This document shows positions 7,276-13,765 of a stretch of DNA of 16,161 bases, in pieces. The notes under the pieces are model-generated. The model searched no databases and had not been told where the DNA came from. It was given only the letters and a program-made list of their open reading frames with translations. The DNA is taken from contig JAKLLJ010000035.1 of NCBI GenBank assembly GCA_023150215.1, forward strand, positions 1 through 16,161, written 5' to 3'. Position 1 is the stretch's first letter, and each line of letters begins with the position of its first letter. Position numbers and translations under genes: made by a program. The DNA is from Thauera sp. (GTDB lineage: Bacteria; Pseudomonadota; Gammaproteobacteria; Burkholderiales; Rhodocyclaceae).

Positions 7276-9195
7276 ATGCCTCTGCTTGCCGTAGATAACG
7301 CCTGCCTCGCCTTCGGTCACGTCGATCTGCTGGATCGCGTGAGTTTCCAGCTCGATGCCGGGGAGCGCGTGGCGCTCATCGGGCGCAACGGCTCGGGCAA
7401 GTCCAGCCTGTTGCGTGCGCTTGCCGGCCAGGCGGCGCTCGATGATGGCACAGTCTGGCGGCAGGCCGAAATGGTCACCGCCTACGTGCCGCAGGAGCCC
7501 GACTTCGAGCTCGAGCGCGATGTGTTCGCGACCATTGCCGACGGCCTCGGCGCCGCGGCGCAGCTCCTCGTCGATTACCACGCCGCCATGGTCGCGGTCT
7601 CCGAGCACGCCACCCCCGAGGCGCTGGCGCGGCTCGATGCCTTGCAGCACGCGGTGGAGTCCACCGCGGCCTGGCGCCTGAACCAGCGCGTCGAGCAGGT
7701 CGTCGGGCGTCTGGGGCTCGACCCGGCGGCGAAGGTTTCCAGCCTGTCGGGCGGCGGTGTCAAGCGCGTGGCGCTGGCCCGCGCGCTGGTCGCCGAGCCG
7801 GATTTGCTGTTGCTCGACGAGCCCACCAACCACCTCGACCTCGATGGCATCCTGTGGCTCGAGGCGCTGATCCGCGACTTCCAGGGCGCGGTCATGGTCA
7901 TCACTCACGACCGCGTTTTCCTCGACAACGTCGCCACCCGCATCATCGAACTCGACCGCGGCCGGCTGGCGAGCTATCCCGGGCGCTTCGCCGATTACCA
8001 GCGGCGCAAGGGCGAGGAGCTGGAGGCCGAGGAGAAGGCCGCCGCGCGCTTCGACAAGTTTCTTGCCCAAGAAGAGGTGTGGATCCGCAAGGGCGTCGAG
8101 GCCCGCCGTACGCGCAACGAGGGCCGGGTGCGCCGGCTTGAGGCGCTGCGCAACGCGCGTGCCGCGCGCCGCGACCGCCTCGGCAACGTCAGCCTGGCCG
8201 TCGATACCGGCGACAAGAGCGGGCAGATGGTGGCCGAACTCACCCACGTGACCAAGCGCTATGGCGACAAGGTCGTGGTGCGCGACTTCTCCACCCGCAT
8301 CCTGCGCGGTGACCGCATCGGCTTCATCGGTCCCAACGGCGCCGGCAAAACCACGCTGCTCAAGTTGATCCTCGGCGAGATCGAGGCCGACGAAGGCACG
8401 GTGCGTCGTGGCACCCGCCAGACCGTGGCCTACTTCGACCAGTTGCGCGAACAACTCGACCCCGAGCTGCCGCTCACCGAGGTCATCAGCCCGGGCTCCG
8501 ATTTTGTGGAGATCGGTGGCGAGAGGAAGCACGTCATCGGCTACCTCGGCGACTTCCTGTTTGCGCCGCAGCGTGCACGCTCGCCGGTCAAATCACTGTC
8601 CGGCGGCGAGCGCAACCGCCTGCTGCTGGCGCGCCTGTTCGCCCGTCCGGCCAACCTGCTGGTGCTCGACGAGCCGACCAACGACCTCGACATCGAGACC
8701 CTGGACCTGCTGGAAGAGTTGCTCGCCGCCTACGACGGCACGCTCTTCCTGGTCAGCCACGACCGTGCCTTCCTCGACAACGTCGTCACCCAGGTGATCG
8801 CCGCCGAGGGCGACGGACGCTGGGGCGAGTACGCCGGGGGTTACGGCGACTGGCAGCGCGTGCAGGCCAGGCGTGCCGAGGAAGCTGCCCTGCGTGAGGC
8901 CGCGAAGCGCACCGCGGCGCCCGCCGAAAAGCCGCGCACGACCGAGCCCAAGGCTGACGTGCGCCAGGCCAAGCTGTCGTTCAACGAGAAGCGCGAGCTC
9001 GAGGCGCTGCCCGAGCGCATCGCTGCGCTCGAGGACGAGCAGGCCACGCTGCACGCGCGCATGGCCGACCCGACCCTGTACCAGAGCGCGCCGCAGGAGG
9101 TCGCACAGATCAAGGCGAGGCTGGAGGCGCTCGACGGCGAGATCGAGGCCGCGATGCTTCGCTGGGAGACGCTCGAGTCGCGCGCCGCGAGCTGA
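7276..9195 (+). CDS. uup: ABC-F family ATPase Uup
   Basis: The 639-residue protein has two soluble ABC cassettes and no membrane segments, as in ABC-F translation/ribosome factors. Cassette 1 has Walker A GRNGSGKSS (36-44), signature LSGGG (157-161), Walker B/D-loop LLLLDEPTNHLD (177-188) and H-loop His211. The interdomain linker (about 238-300) is long, charged and helical (RKGEELEAEEKAAARFDKFL). Cassette 2 has GPNGAGKTT (352-360), LSGGE (441-445), LVLDEPTNDLD (462-472) and His495. The C-terminal tail, residues about 530-635, is an Ala/Glu/Lys-rich coiled coil ('LSFNEKRELEALPERIAALE'), the hallmark of Uup. Length and architecture match E. coli Uup (about 635 residues), which is linked to ribosome-associated functions and to suppression of transposon precise excision. 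The first-cassette LSGG-G form is normal for this family. Its 3' end runs into a REP/tandem-repeat spacer. Confidence 0.93.
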   Translation: MPLLAVDNACLAFGHVDLLDRVSFQLDAGERVALIGRNGSGKSSLLRALAGQAALDDGTVWRQAEMVTAYVPQEPDFELERDVFATIADGLGAAAQLLVDYHAAMVAVSEHATPEALARLDALQHAVESTAAWRLNQRVEQVVGRLGLDPAAKVSSLSGGGVKRVALARALVAEPDLLLLDEPTNHLDLDGILWLEALIRDFQGAVMVITHDRVFLDNVATRIIELDRGRLASYPGRFADYQRRKGEELEAEEKAAARFDKFLAQEEVWIRKGVEARRTRNEGRVRRLEALRNARAARRDRLGNVSLAVDTGDKSGQMVAELTHVTKRYGDKVVVRDFSTRILRGDRIGFIGPNGAGKTTLLKLILGEIEADEGTVRRGTRQTVAYFDQLREQLDPELPLTEVISPGSDFVEIGGERKHVIGYLGDFLFAPQRARSPVKSLSGGERNRLLLARLFARPANLLVLDEPTNDLDIETLDLLEELLAAYDGTLFLVSHDRAFLDNVVTQVIAAEGDGRWGEYAGGYGDWQRVQARRAEEAALREAAKRTAAPAEKPRTTEPKADVRQAKLSFNEKRELEALPERIAALEDEQATLHARMADPTLYQSAPQEVAQIKARLEALDGEIEAAMLRWETLESRAAS

Positions 9196-9212
9196 GGCGC
9201 GATCGGCGGCGC
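9182..9212 (+). repeat. Degenerate REP-like half element over the uup stop
   Basis: GCGCC (9182-9186) can pair with GGCGC (9196-9200) around a 9-nt loop holding the uup stop codon. It is followed by GCGATCGGCGGCGC (9199-9212), which is identical over 14 bases to the sequence after the right-hand REP hairpin (9474-9487). A 14-bp perfect palindrome (9205-9218) overlaps it. The GTAGGAG head is missing, so this is at best a decayed copy or a stem acting as a terminator. Confidence 0.4.
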
Positions 9213-9242
9213 GCCGCCTCGGCGCGGAGCACAAGCGCTGCA

Positions 9243-9266
9243 ATCGCGCCTTCCGGCGCTCCTACA
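9243..9266 (-). repeat. GTAGG-type REP element, left copy
   Basis: On the minus strand this reads TGTAGGA, then stem GCGCC, loop GGAA and stem GGCGC, then GAT. The TGTAGGAGCG head followed by a short GC-rich hairpin is the signature of extragenic palindromes associated with RAYT (REP-associated tyrosine transposase) families in Pseudomonas, Xanthomonas and relatives. The loop fits the GNRA tetraloop pattern. It is inverted relative to the right copy. Confidence 0.7.
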
Positions 9267-9271
9267 GGAAA

Positions 9272-9452
9272 CCGCCGGGTTTCCGTCACCGCCCCCGGCG
9301 CGTTTCCGTCGCCGTCTCCGCCGGGTTTCCGTCGCCGCCCCCGGCGCGTTTCCGTCGCCGTCTCCGCCGGGTTTCCGTCGCCGCCCTCGTCGCGTTTCCC
9401 GGGCCGTCTTCGTCGCGTTTCCGTTGCAGCCCTCGTCGCGTTTCCGGGGCCG
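9272..9452 (+). repeat. 23-bp tandem array organised as 46-bp dimers
   Basis: Seven full copies of a unit opening GTTTCC start at 9279, 9302, 9325, 9348, 9371, 9394 and 9417, each exactly 23 bases apart. A partial eighth unit starts at 9440, and a partial tail lies before the first (9272-9278). Units alternate: odd units have a C-run centre ('CGCCCYC', Y being C or T) and even units have 'CCGTCTYC'. The true period is therefore 46 bases in four dimers. Units 2 and 4 are identical, and units 1 and 3 differ by one base. The 23-base period is not a multiple of three, arguing against coding. There are no unique spacers, so it is not CRISPR. It lies between two inverted REP hairpins and between convergent genes. 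Confidence 0.9.
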
Positions 9453-9455
9453 TTT

Positions 9456-9478
9456 GTAGGAGCGACGGAAGTCGCGAT
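9456..9478 (+). repeat. GTAGG-type REP element, right copy
   Basis: Plus strand: GTAGGA, then stem GCGAC (9462-9466), loop GGAA (9467-9470) and stem GTCGC (9471-9475), then GAT. Compared with the left copy, the C-G pair at one stem position is replaced by A-T, a compensatory change that keeps the hairpin. It is followed by a 10-base direct repeat GCGGCGCTGA (9481-9490 and 9498-9507). The two copies face each other as in BIME/REPIN arrangements. Confidence 0.7.
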
Positions 9479-9536
9479 CGGCGGCGCTGATGAAACCGCG
9501 GCGCTGAGCAGATGCGCCGCCCGCAAGGCCTGCAGC

Positions 9537-10439
9537 TCACAACACGCCGATTTGCCCGAACCACGCGGCGGCGGCGGCAGCGCCGAGGAAGACCGCGGCG
9601 TGGAAGGCGGCGAACCAGCGGTACTGGTGGCCGATGCGTTCCGGGTCGAGGTCGGAGATCAGATAAAGCCGTCCATCAGCGGGGCGGCGCATCACGTGCA
9701 GCTCGGCCGCCGTCATCGCCTCGCTCTGCTGCTGGCGCACTTCGCGACGGGCCTGGGCGCGGGCGAGTTCCCACTCGCGCAGGTCGATCGTGCCGTCGCC
9801 GTCGAGATCGAAGCGGGAAAGCAGCTGCGGTCGGTCGGCCTTCCATGCCGCCAACAGTTCGCGTACCTGGGCGCTGGTGTCGGTGCGCGCGTGCGCGCTG
9901 CCCAGGGTGGCGAAGTCGCCGAGCACGTAGAGGCGATCGTGGCGAATCAGCGACCATTGGGTATAGCGCAGCTCGCCCTGTGTGAACACATCGCGTCGGC
10001 GCACCAGCATCTCGGCGCCCTCGGGGTCGATTGCACACTGGCCACTGTCGTCGTCGAGCAGGAATGAGGCGTCGCTGGTGTCCGTGCTCGTCACCTGCCA
10101 TTCACCGTTCGATTGCCGGCGCTCGGTCTGCAGCCGATACCACAGCAGCGGCAGGGCATTGACCGGCGACAGCAGCGGCGTGCCGTCGAGCGCCTGGCCG
10201 CGGCCCTGCAACTCGGTGTAGCCCTGCGCGGCCGAGGCGATGCGAGCGGTGGGCGTGTCGGCGATCAGGCGCGCGTGGCGCAGCGCGCGCACGGTGCCGA
10301 AGAGGCCGGTGCCGAGCAGCAACAGGAGCGCGACCAGGCTGCCCGGCCCGGGGCCGAGGCGGAGCGCGAGCGCGATCGCGCCGAGCTGGATGGCCGGCAA
10401 CGCGAGGTCCGTCCGCAGGTGGCGAAGGTGGACGAGCAT
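9537..10439 (-). CDS. GIDE-domain (E3 ligase-like) membrane protein with EF-hand
   Basis: The 300-residue protein has hydrophobic segments near residues 12-50 and again at 273-297. The region between (about 60-190; 'RIASAAQGYTELQGRGQALDG', 'SPVNALPLLWYRLQ', 'DDSGQCAIDPEGAEM') resembles the GIDE domain (PF12483), named from a eukaryotic mitochondrial E3 ligase but common in bacteria without any RING finger. No RING is seen here, so no ligase activity is implied. Residues 211-222 form a textbook EF-hand loop, DLDGDGTIDLRE, with acidic/hydroxyl ligands at positions 1, 3, 5, 7, 9 and Glu at 12, so calcium binding is plausible. It lies 118 bases downstream of lemA on the same strand, a known pairing. 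The start has no clear ribosome site; another in-frame start is possible. Confidence 0.75.
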   Translation of the reverse strand: MLVHLRHLRTDLALPAIQLGAIALALRLGPGPGSLVALLLLLGTGLFGTVRALRHARLIADTPTARIASAAQGYTELQGRGQALDGTPLLSPVNALPLLWYRLQTERRQSNGEWQVTSTDTSDASFLLDDDSGQCAIDPEGAEMLVRRRDVFTQGELRYTQWSLIRHDRLYVLGDFATLGSAHARTDTSAQVRELLAAWKADRPQLLSRFDLDGDGTIDLREWELARAQARREVRQQQSEAMTAAELHVMRRPADGRLYLISDLDPERIGHQYRWFAAFHAAVFLGAAAAAAWFGQIGVL

Positions 10440-10557
10440 GATGGGATGGCTGGTGGTGTCGAATGTGCCGCAGCGAGCGGCCCGGCTTGCCCTGTGGGGT
10501 GATTGCCGACGCGACGAGCTCGCGCGCCGGTTCCGTTCCGGCCCGGCTCGCCCGCGT

Positions 10558-11133
10558 TCAGCTGCCGAACAGCGCCCTCAGGTCCACGTCCGCCTTCTCG
10601 GCGACGCTGAACTGCAGCAGCGCCTGCTCGGTGTAGCCGAGCGGGCGCGCGACCAGCAGGTCGGGGAACTGCTCGATGCGGACGTTGTGCAGGTTGACGG
10701 CCTCGTTGTACCACTCGCGGCGGTCGGCGATCGCGTTCTCGAGCGCGGTGATGCGCGTCTGCAGCTGCATGAAGTGCTCGTTGGCCTTCAGCTCGGGATA
10801 GGCCTCGGCGACTGCGAAGAGCTGGCCAAGGCCTGCGCGCAGCTGGTTCTCGGCGGCGCCCAGCGCAGCGACGTCGTGCGTCTCGCGCGCGTTGGCGACA
10901 CGCGCACGGGCCTCGGTCACGCGCGTCAGCGTGGTCTGTTCGAACTGCTTGTACTGGCGACATACCTCGACCAGCTTGGGCAACTCGTCGTGGCGCTGCT
11001 TGAGCAGCACGTCGATATTGGCCCAGGCCTTGGTGATGTTGTGCTTGAGGCGGACCAGGCCGTTGTAGGTCACCACGCCATAGACCAGCGCGAGGACCGC
11101 GAGGCCAAGGAAGACTGCGCTGCCGATGCTCAT
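10558..11133 (-). CDS. lemA: LemA family protein
   Basis: The 191-residue protein has one N-terminal membrane segment (residues about 4-24) followed directly by the LemA signature: YNGLVRLKHNITKAWANIDV (23-42), LLKQRHDELPKLVEVCRQY (43-61), and a long helical bundle ending in 'REWYNEAVNLHNVRIEQFPD' (139-158). The length is typical. LemA proteins are membrane-anchored helical bundles, mostly of unknown function. Some were named from a Listeria antigen, and they often sit beside TPM- or GIDE-domain genes, as here. GGAG eight bases before the ATG supports the start. The gene is divergent from the MFS transporter, so their promoters share the short gap 11134-11186. Confidence 0.92.
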   Translation of the reverse strand: MSIGSAVFLGLAVLALVYGVVTYNGLVRLKHNITKAWANIDVLLKQRHDELPKLVEVCRQYKQFEQTTLTRVTEARARVANARETHDVAALGAAENQLRAGLGQLFAVAEAYPELKANEHFMQLQTRITALENAIADRREWYNEAVNLHNVRIEQFPDLLVARPLGYTEQALLQFSVAEKADVDLRALFGS

Positions 11134-11164
11134 TTCGGGGACTCCGTTGCCGATGCGCGCATCT

Positions 11165-11170
11165 TATACT
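11165..11170 (+). promoter_or_regulatory. Possible -10 element for the MFS gene
   Basis: TATACT (5/6 match to TATAAT) sits in the gap between lemA and the MFS gene. The only TTG-like hexamer upstream (TTGCCG, 11147-11152) is just 12 bases away, too close for a normal spacer. If used, transcription would begin near 11177, which would favour an MFS start downstream of 11187. Confidence 0.25.
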
Positions 11171-11186
11171 CGCGCCCTCGCGCCAC

Positions 11187-12455
11187 GTGTTGCGCATGCC
11201 ACGGCGGGCGCGAATCGCCTTCACTGCAGCGGAAACTCCCACCTTGTCCGTCCACTCCCTTTCTTTCCTGCGCCGTCCGGCGGTCGTCATGGCCTGCGGC
11301 GCGCTGATCCTCACGCTCGCCATGGGGGTACGCCACACCGGCGGCCTGTTCCTGCAGCCGATGACGCTCGATCATGGCTGGTCGCGCGAGCTGTTCTCCT
11401 TTTCGATTGCGCTGCAGAACCTGCTGTGGGGGGTGTTTCAGCCTTTCGCCGGCGCTTTCGCGGACCGCCACGGCGCCGGCCGCACGCTGGTGGGCGGGGC
11501 CTTGTTGTACATCATCGGCCTGGCGGTGATGGCTCACGCCGATAGTGCGTTCGGGCTCAACGTCGGCGCCGGCCTGCTCATCGGCATGGGCCTGTCGGGC
11601 ACCACCTTCAGCGTCGTGCTCGGTGTGATCGGGCGCATGGCCGCGCCGGAGCGGCGCAGCCTCGCGCTCGGCATCGCCTCTGCCGGCGGCAGCTTCGGCC
11701 AGTTCGCGGTGCTGCCGGTGGGGCAGGGGCTGATCACCGCTTTCGGCTGGCAGGACGCGCTGCTGTGGATGGCGGTGGGCATCGCCTTCATCATCCCGCT
11801 CGCCGCCGCGGTCACCGGCACCAGCGTGCGCGGCGGCGGCATCGAGCAGTCGCTGCGCCAGGCGCTCGCCGAGGCGATGCGCACGCCGAGCTTCCATTTC
11901 CTGTTCTGGAGCTTCTTCGTGTGCGGCTTCCAGACCGCCTTCGTGATGCTGCACCTGCCGGCCTACGTGGTCGACATGGGGATGTCGGCCAACATCGGCA
12001 TGACCGCGGTGGCGATGATCGGCCTGTTCAATATCTTCGGCTCCTTCCTGTCGGGCTGGCTGGGCGGCCTGTACAGCAAGAAGTGGCTGCTGGCATGGAT
12101 CTACGCGCTGCGCATCGTCGCCATCCTGGCCCTGCTGCTGTTCCCGCTCACGCAGCTTACGCTGTACGTGTTCGCGGCGGTGATGGGGCTGCTGTGGCTG
12201 GGAACGGTGCCGCTCACCAGCGGCCTGGTCGGCCACATCTTCGGCTTGCGCTACGTTGGCATGCTGTACGGCATCGTCTTTCTCGGCCACCAGATCGGCG
12301 GCTTCCTTGGCGCCTGGCTGGGGGGGCGGATCTTCGACCTGAGTGGTTCATACGAGATCGCATGGTGGCTGTCGATCGCACTCTCGGTGATGGCGGCGGC
12401 GCTGTCGCTGCCGGTGCGCGAGGTGCCGCTGGTGCGCGCGGCCGCGACGCCATGA
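11187..12455 (+). CDS. Major facilitator superfamily transporter
   Basis: This is a polytopic inner-membrane protein of up to 422 residues with about twelve hydrophobic segments. Loop 2-3 carries the MFS signature GAFADRHGAGRTL (about residues 88-100), and a central loop precedes the second six-helix half. The pattern around the first two helices ('MGVRHTGGLFLQPMTLDHGWSRELFSF') resembles monocarboxylate/oxalate-formate-type carriers with a conserved W-S-R, so an organic-acid substrate is a reasonable guess only. The start is uncertain: GTG 11187 opens the frame, ATG 11196 and TTG 11244 are alternatives, and none has a strong ribosome site. TM1 requires a start before the Met codon at 11289. 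The last bases ATGA overlap the start of a 42-residue membrane peptide gene. Confidence 0.85.
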   Translation: MLRMPRRARIAFTAAETPTLSVHSLSFLRRPAVVMACGALILTLAMGVRHTGGLFLQPMTLDHGWSRELFSFSIALQNLLWGVFQPFAGAFADRHGAGRTLVGGALLYIIGLAVMAHADSAFGLNVGAGLLIGMGLSGTTFSVVLGVIGRMAAPERRSLALGIASAGGSFGQFAVLPVGQGLITAFGWQDALLWMAVGIAFIIPLAAAVTGTSVRGGGIEQSLRQALAEAMRTPSFHFLFWSFFVCGFQTAFVMLHLPAYVVDMGMSANIGMTAVAMIGLFNIFGSFLSGWLGGLYSKKWLLAWIYALRIVAILALLLFPLTQLTLYVFAAVMGLLWLGTVPLTSGLVGHIFGLRYVGMLYGIVFLGHQIGGFLGAWLGGRIFDLSGSYEIAWWLSIALSVMAAALSLPVREVPLVRAAATP

Positions 12456-12580
12456 AGCGTGGCTTGCTGCGCCTGGTGCTGGTCGTGCTCGCCGCAGTGG
12501 TGCTCGGGCTGATCTTTGCGGCCTATCAGCACCCGGCCTTGCTGCTCGATTTCGACAAGCTGATGCGGCTCTGCGGCTGA
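12452..12580 (+). CDS. Small single-pass membrane protein coupled to the MFS gene
   Basis: The 42-residue frame starts at ATG 12452, overlapping the transporter stop as ATGA, and ends at TGA 12578-12580. It begins MKRGLLRLVL, continues with one strongly hydrophobic helix (about residues 5-24, flanked by Lys2/Arg3/Arg7, which favours an N-in orientation), and finishes with a soluble tail YQHPALLLDFDKLMRLCG carrying one Cys at residue 41. I do not recognise a named family. The four-base overlap is the classic coupling arrangement. Size, composition and position fit a small accessory subunit of the transporter, or an independent small membrane protein. It is too short for most length cut-offs. 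Confidence 0.6.
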   Translation: MKRGLLRLVLVVLAAVVLGLIFAAYQHPALLLDFDKLMRLCG

Positions 12581-12599
12581 GCGATTTGCTGCGGTGTCC

Positions 12600-13463
12600 T
12601 CACTCCTCGGTCGGATCGGGTAGCAGGGCGGCTCGCACTTCGGCTGGCATGCCCAGGCGCTGCAGCAGCATTTCGCGTGGATGATGCACAAGCCCTTCGA
12701 GCTCGACGACATCGGCCTCCAGGGCAGGGCTGGTCCAGCCGCGGGCCTGATGGCGGGCGAAGCGGGCGGCCAGGCGCACCGTGCGCACGCGCGGGTTGTC
12801 GGTGTCGCTGCTGTCGAGCAGATCGGTCAGCAGCGCGGGCAAGCGCCACGCCACCACCAGCGCGTGCTGCAGCTCGGCCGCGGTGACGCCGAACACCGCG
12901 CGCTGGGATTCGGCGGCAGGGCGCCCGCGCTCGGCGATCTGACGTGCGATGGCCTCCAGCGTGAGTGCCGGGGCGTGGATCGAGCAGACGATCTCGGTGG
13001 CCTCGCGCAGCAGGGTGGCGACGGTGATCTCCTGCACGTCGTGATCGCGCCGCATCACCGCGAAATCGCGCGCAAAGTCGGCCGCGTGGCGCGCCCGCGC
13101 GATCAGCTTGATCACCACCACCAGCGCCTTCGGGTGCGCGGCCAGCGTGTCTTCCACTGTCGACAGCCCGCTGAAGGCGGTGAAGAAGGGGTCGACACCC
13201 AGCATCATCAGCGCCCGCTCGATCGTGGTGATGTCGTGGGTCTGCGAGGCGCGGCGGTGGGCTTCGAGGTAGGTCAGCAGGCGCAGCGTCATCAGCGGGT
13301 CGGCGAGCACGACCGCGGCCAGCGCGCGCGCGCTCGGCGGCTGCTCACCCGTGCGCAAGGCATCGAGCGCGCGCACGGTGTGGCGAAGCACCGGCAGCTC
13401 CACGCCCGAGAAGGCGTCGATGTAAGCTTGCACCGAGGGCAGGGCTTGTGTGATCAGAGGCAT
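12600..13463 (-). CDS. HDOD domain protein
   Basis: The 287-residue soluble protein consists mainly of one HDOD domain at about residues 20-215. 'LAAVVLADPLMTLRLLTYLEAH' (48-69) matches the 'I..DP.L..+LL+..N' core. 'ITTIERALMMLGVDPFFTAF' (78-97) is the family helix-turn with the 'I..A+..LG' signature. 'HDVQEITVATLLREATEIVCS' (141-161) and 'VFGVTAAELQHALVVAWRLP' (190-209) are the later conserved helices. The metal-binding His-Asp of true HD phosphohydrolases is not kept in recognisable form, as usual for HDOD, so it is probably a signalling or protein-binding module rather than an enzyme. No second output domain is seen. The start at 13463 lacks a strong ribosome site. The gene diverges from acuI across a 302-base gap. 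Confidence 0.8.
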   Translation of the reverse strand: MPLITQALPSVQAYIDAFSGVELPVLRHTVRALDALRTGEQPPSARALAAVVLADPLMTLRLLTYLEAHRRASQTHDITTIERALMMLGVDPFFTAFSGLSTVEDTLAAHPKALVVVIKLIARARHAADFARDFAVMRRDHDVQEITVATLLREATEIVCSIHAPALTLEAIARQIAERGRPAAESQRAVFGVTAAELQHALVVAWRLPALLTDLLDSSDTDNPRVRTVRLAARFARHQARGWTSPALEADVVELEGLVHHPREMLLQRLGMPAEVRAALLPDPTEE

Positions 13464-13706
13464 CTTGGCAGGTGTTCGCAGTGGATGCGCACTCGGAGGC
13501 GGCGCTTCGTTGGGGTGGATAACGGGCGACTCGCAGGTTAACTTGAGATCAAGGCGATGGCACGCACGATGTAGTGGCGCAAGCCGCGAGGTGTTGCAGC
13601 GCCCGGTAATTTGCCATGCGTGCCCGTGGCCCCGAACGGGGCGCGCCCTGCGTCGCTCGCGAATCCGGAAAAGCGCTGCTCGCGCGGGTTGGCGGCGAGT
13701 TTTGGC

Positions 13707-13712
13707 TATAAT
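13707..13712 (+). promoter_or_regulatory. Candidate acuI promoter -10 (perfect TATAAT)
   Basis: A perfect TATAAT lies 53 bases before the acuI ATG, inside a short AT-rich patch. The region 16-18 bases upstream (GCGGGT/CGGGTT) is a poor -35, which suggests activator-dependent or weak transcription. The predicted start of the RNA is near 13719. Confidence 0.45.
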
Positions 13713-13752
13713 TATGAATCAGCGTGGCCGCACGGCCGCCATCCATACCCAC

Positions 13753-13758
13753 AGGAGG
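13753..13758 (+). promoter_or_regulatory. Strong Shine-Dalgarno fixing the acuI start
   Basis: AGGAGG lies seven bases before ATG 13766. The longer frame opening at 13724 has no such site, so translation almost certainly starts at 13766. Confidence 0.8.
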
Positions 13759-13765
13759 CTTCCGG

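Larger units (their letters stand above)
9196..9536. other. 341-base repeat spacer between convergent uup and GIDE-domain gene
   Basis: This gap contains no credible gene. It holds the degenerate REP half next to the uup stop, the left REP, the 23-bp array, the right REP and a short GC-rich tail ending at the stop of the GIDE-domain gene. No conventional hairpin-plus-T-run terminator is visible for either gene, so the REP hairpins may help end or stabilise both transcripts. Confidence 0.8.
13464..13765. other. 302-base divergent intergenic region, HDOD gene / acuI
   Basis: No gene is seen here. Towards acuI it holds a TATAAT hexamer (13707-13712) and an AGGAGG ribosome site (13753-13758). 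A hairpin-forming GCCCC-GAAC-GGGGC (13629-13642) lies mid-gap with no T-run after it, so it is more likely an operator or chance stem than a terminator. The AT content rises locally around 13700-13720, in contrast to the GC-rich surroundings. Confidence 0.6.

Noticed and set aside
7189..8532. 447-codon minus-strand frame across uup
   Set aside because: It is fully antisense to the uup Walker and signature motifs; its composition is typical of a GC-rich shadow frame.
9272..9452. CRISPR array
   Set aside because: Units are directly adjacent without unique spacers, and no cas genes occur in the window.
9110..9564. Minus-strand frames through the tandem array (ETRR-rich proteins)
   Set aside because: They are created by the 23-bp repeat read in shifting frames. 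The period is not a multiple of three, and no start site or known domain supports them.
11130..12290. 386-codon minus-strand frame across the MFS gene
   Set aside because: A His/Gln/Glu/Arg-rich chain antisense to clear transmembrane helices, with no motif of its own.
11765..12451. In-frame extension upstream of the 42-residue peptide (271-codon frame)
   Set aside because: It is antisense-free but out of frame with the MFS transmembrane sequence and Arg/His/Gly-rich. Only the part from ATG 12452 looks like a protein.
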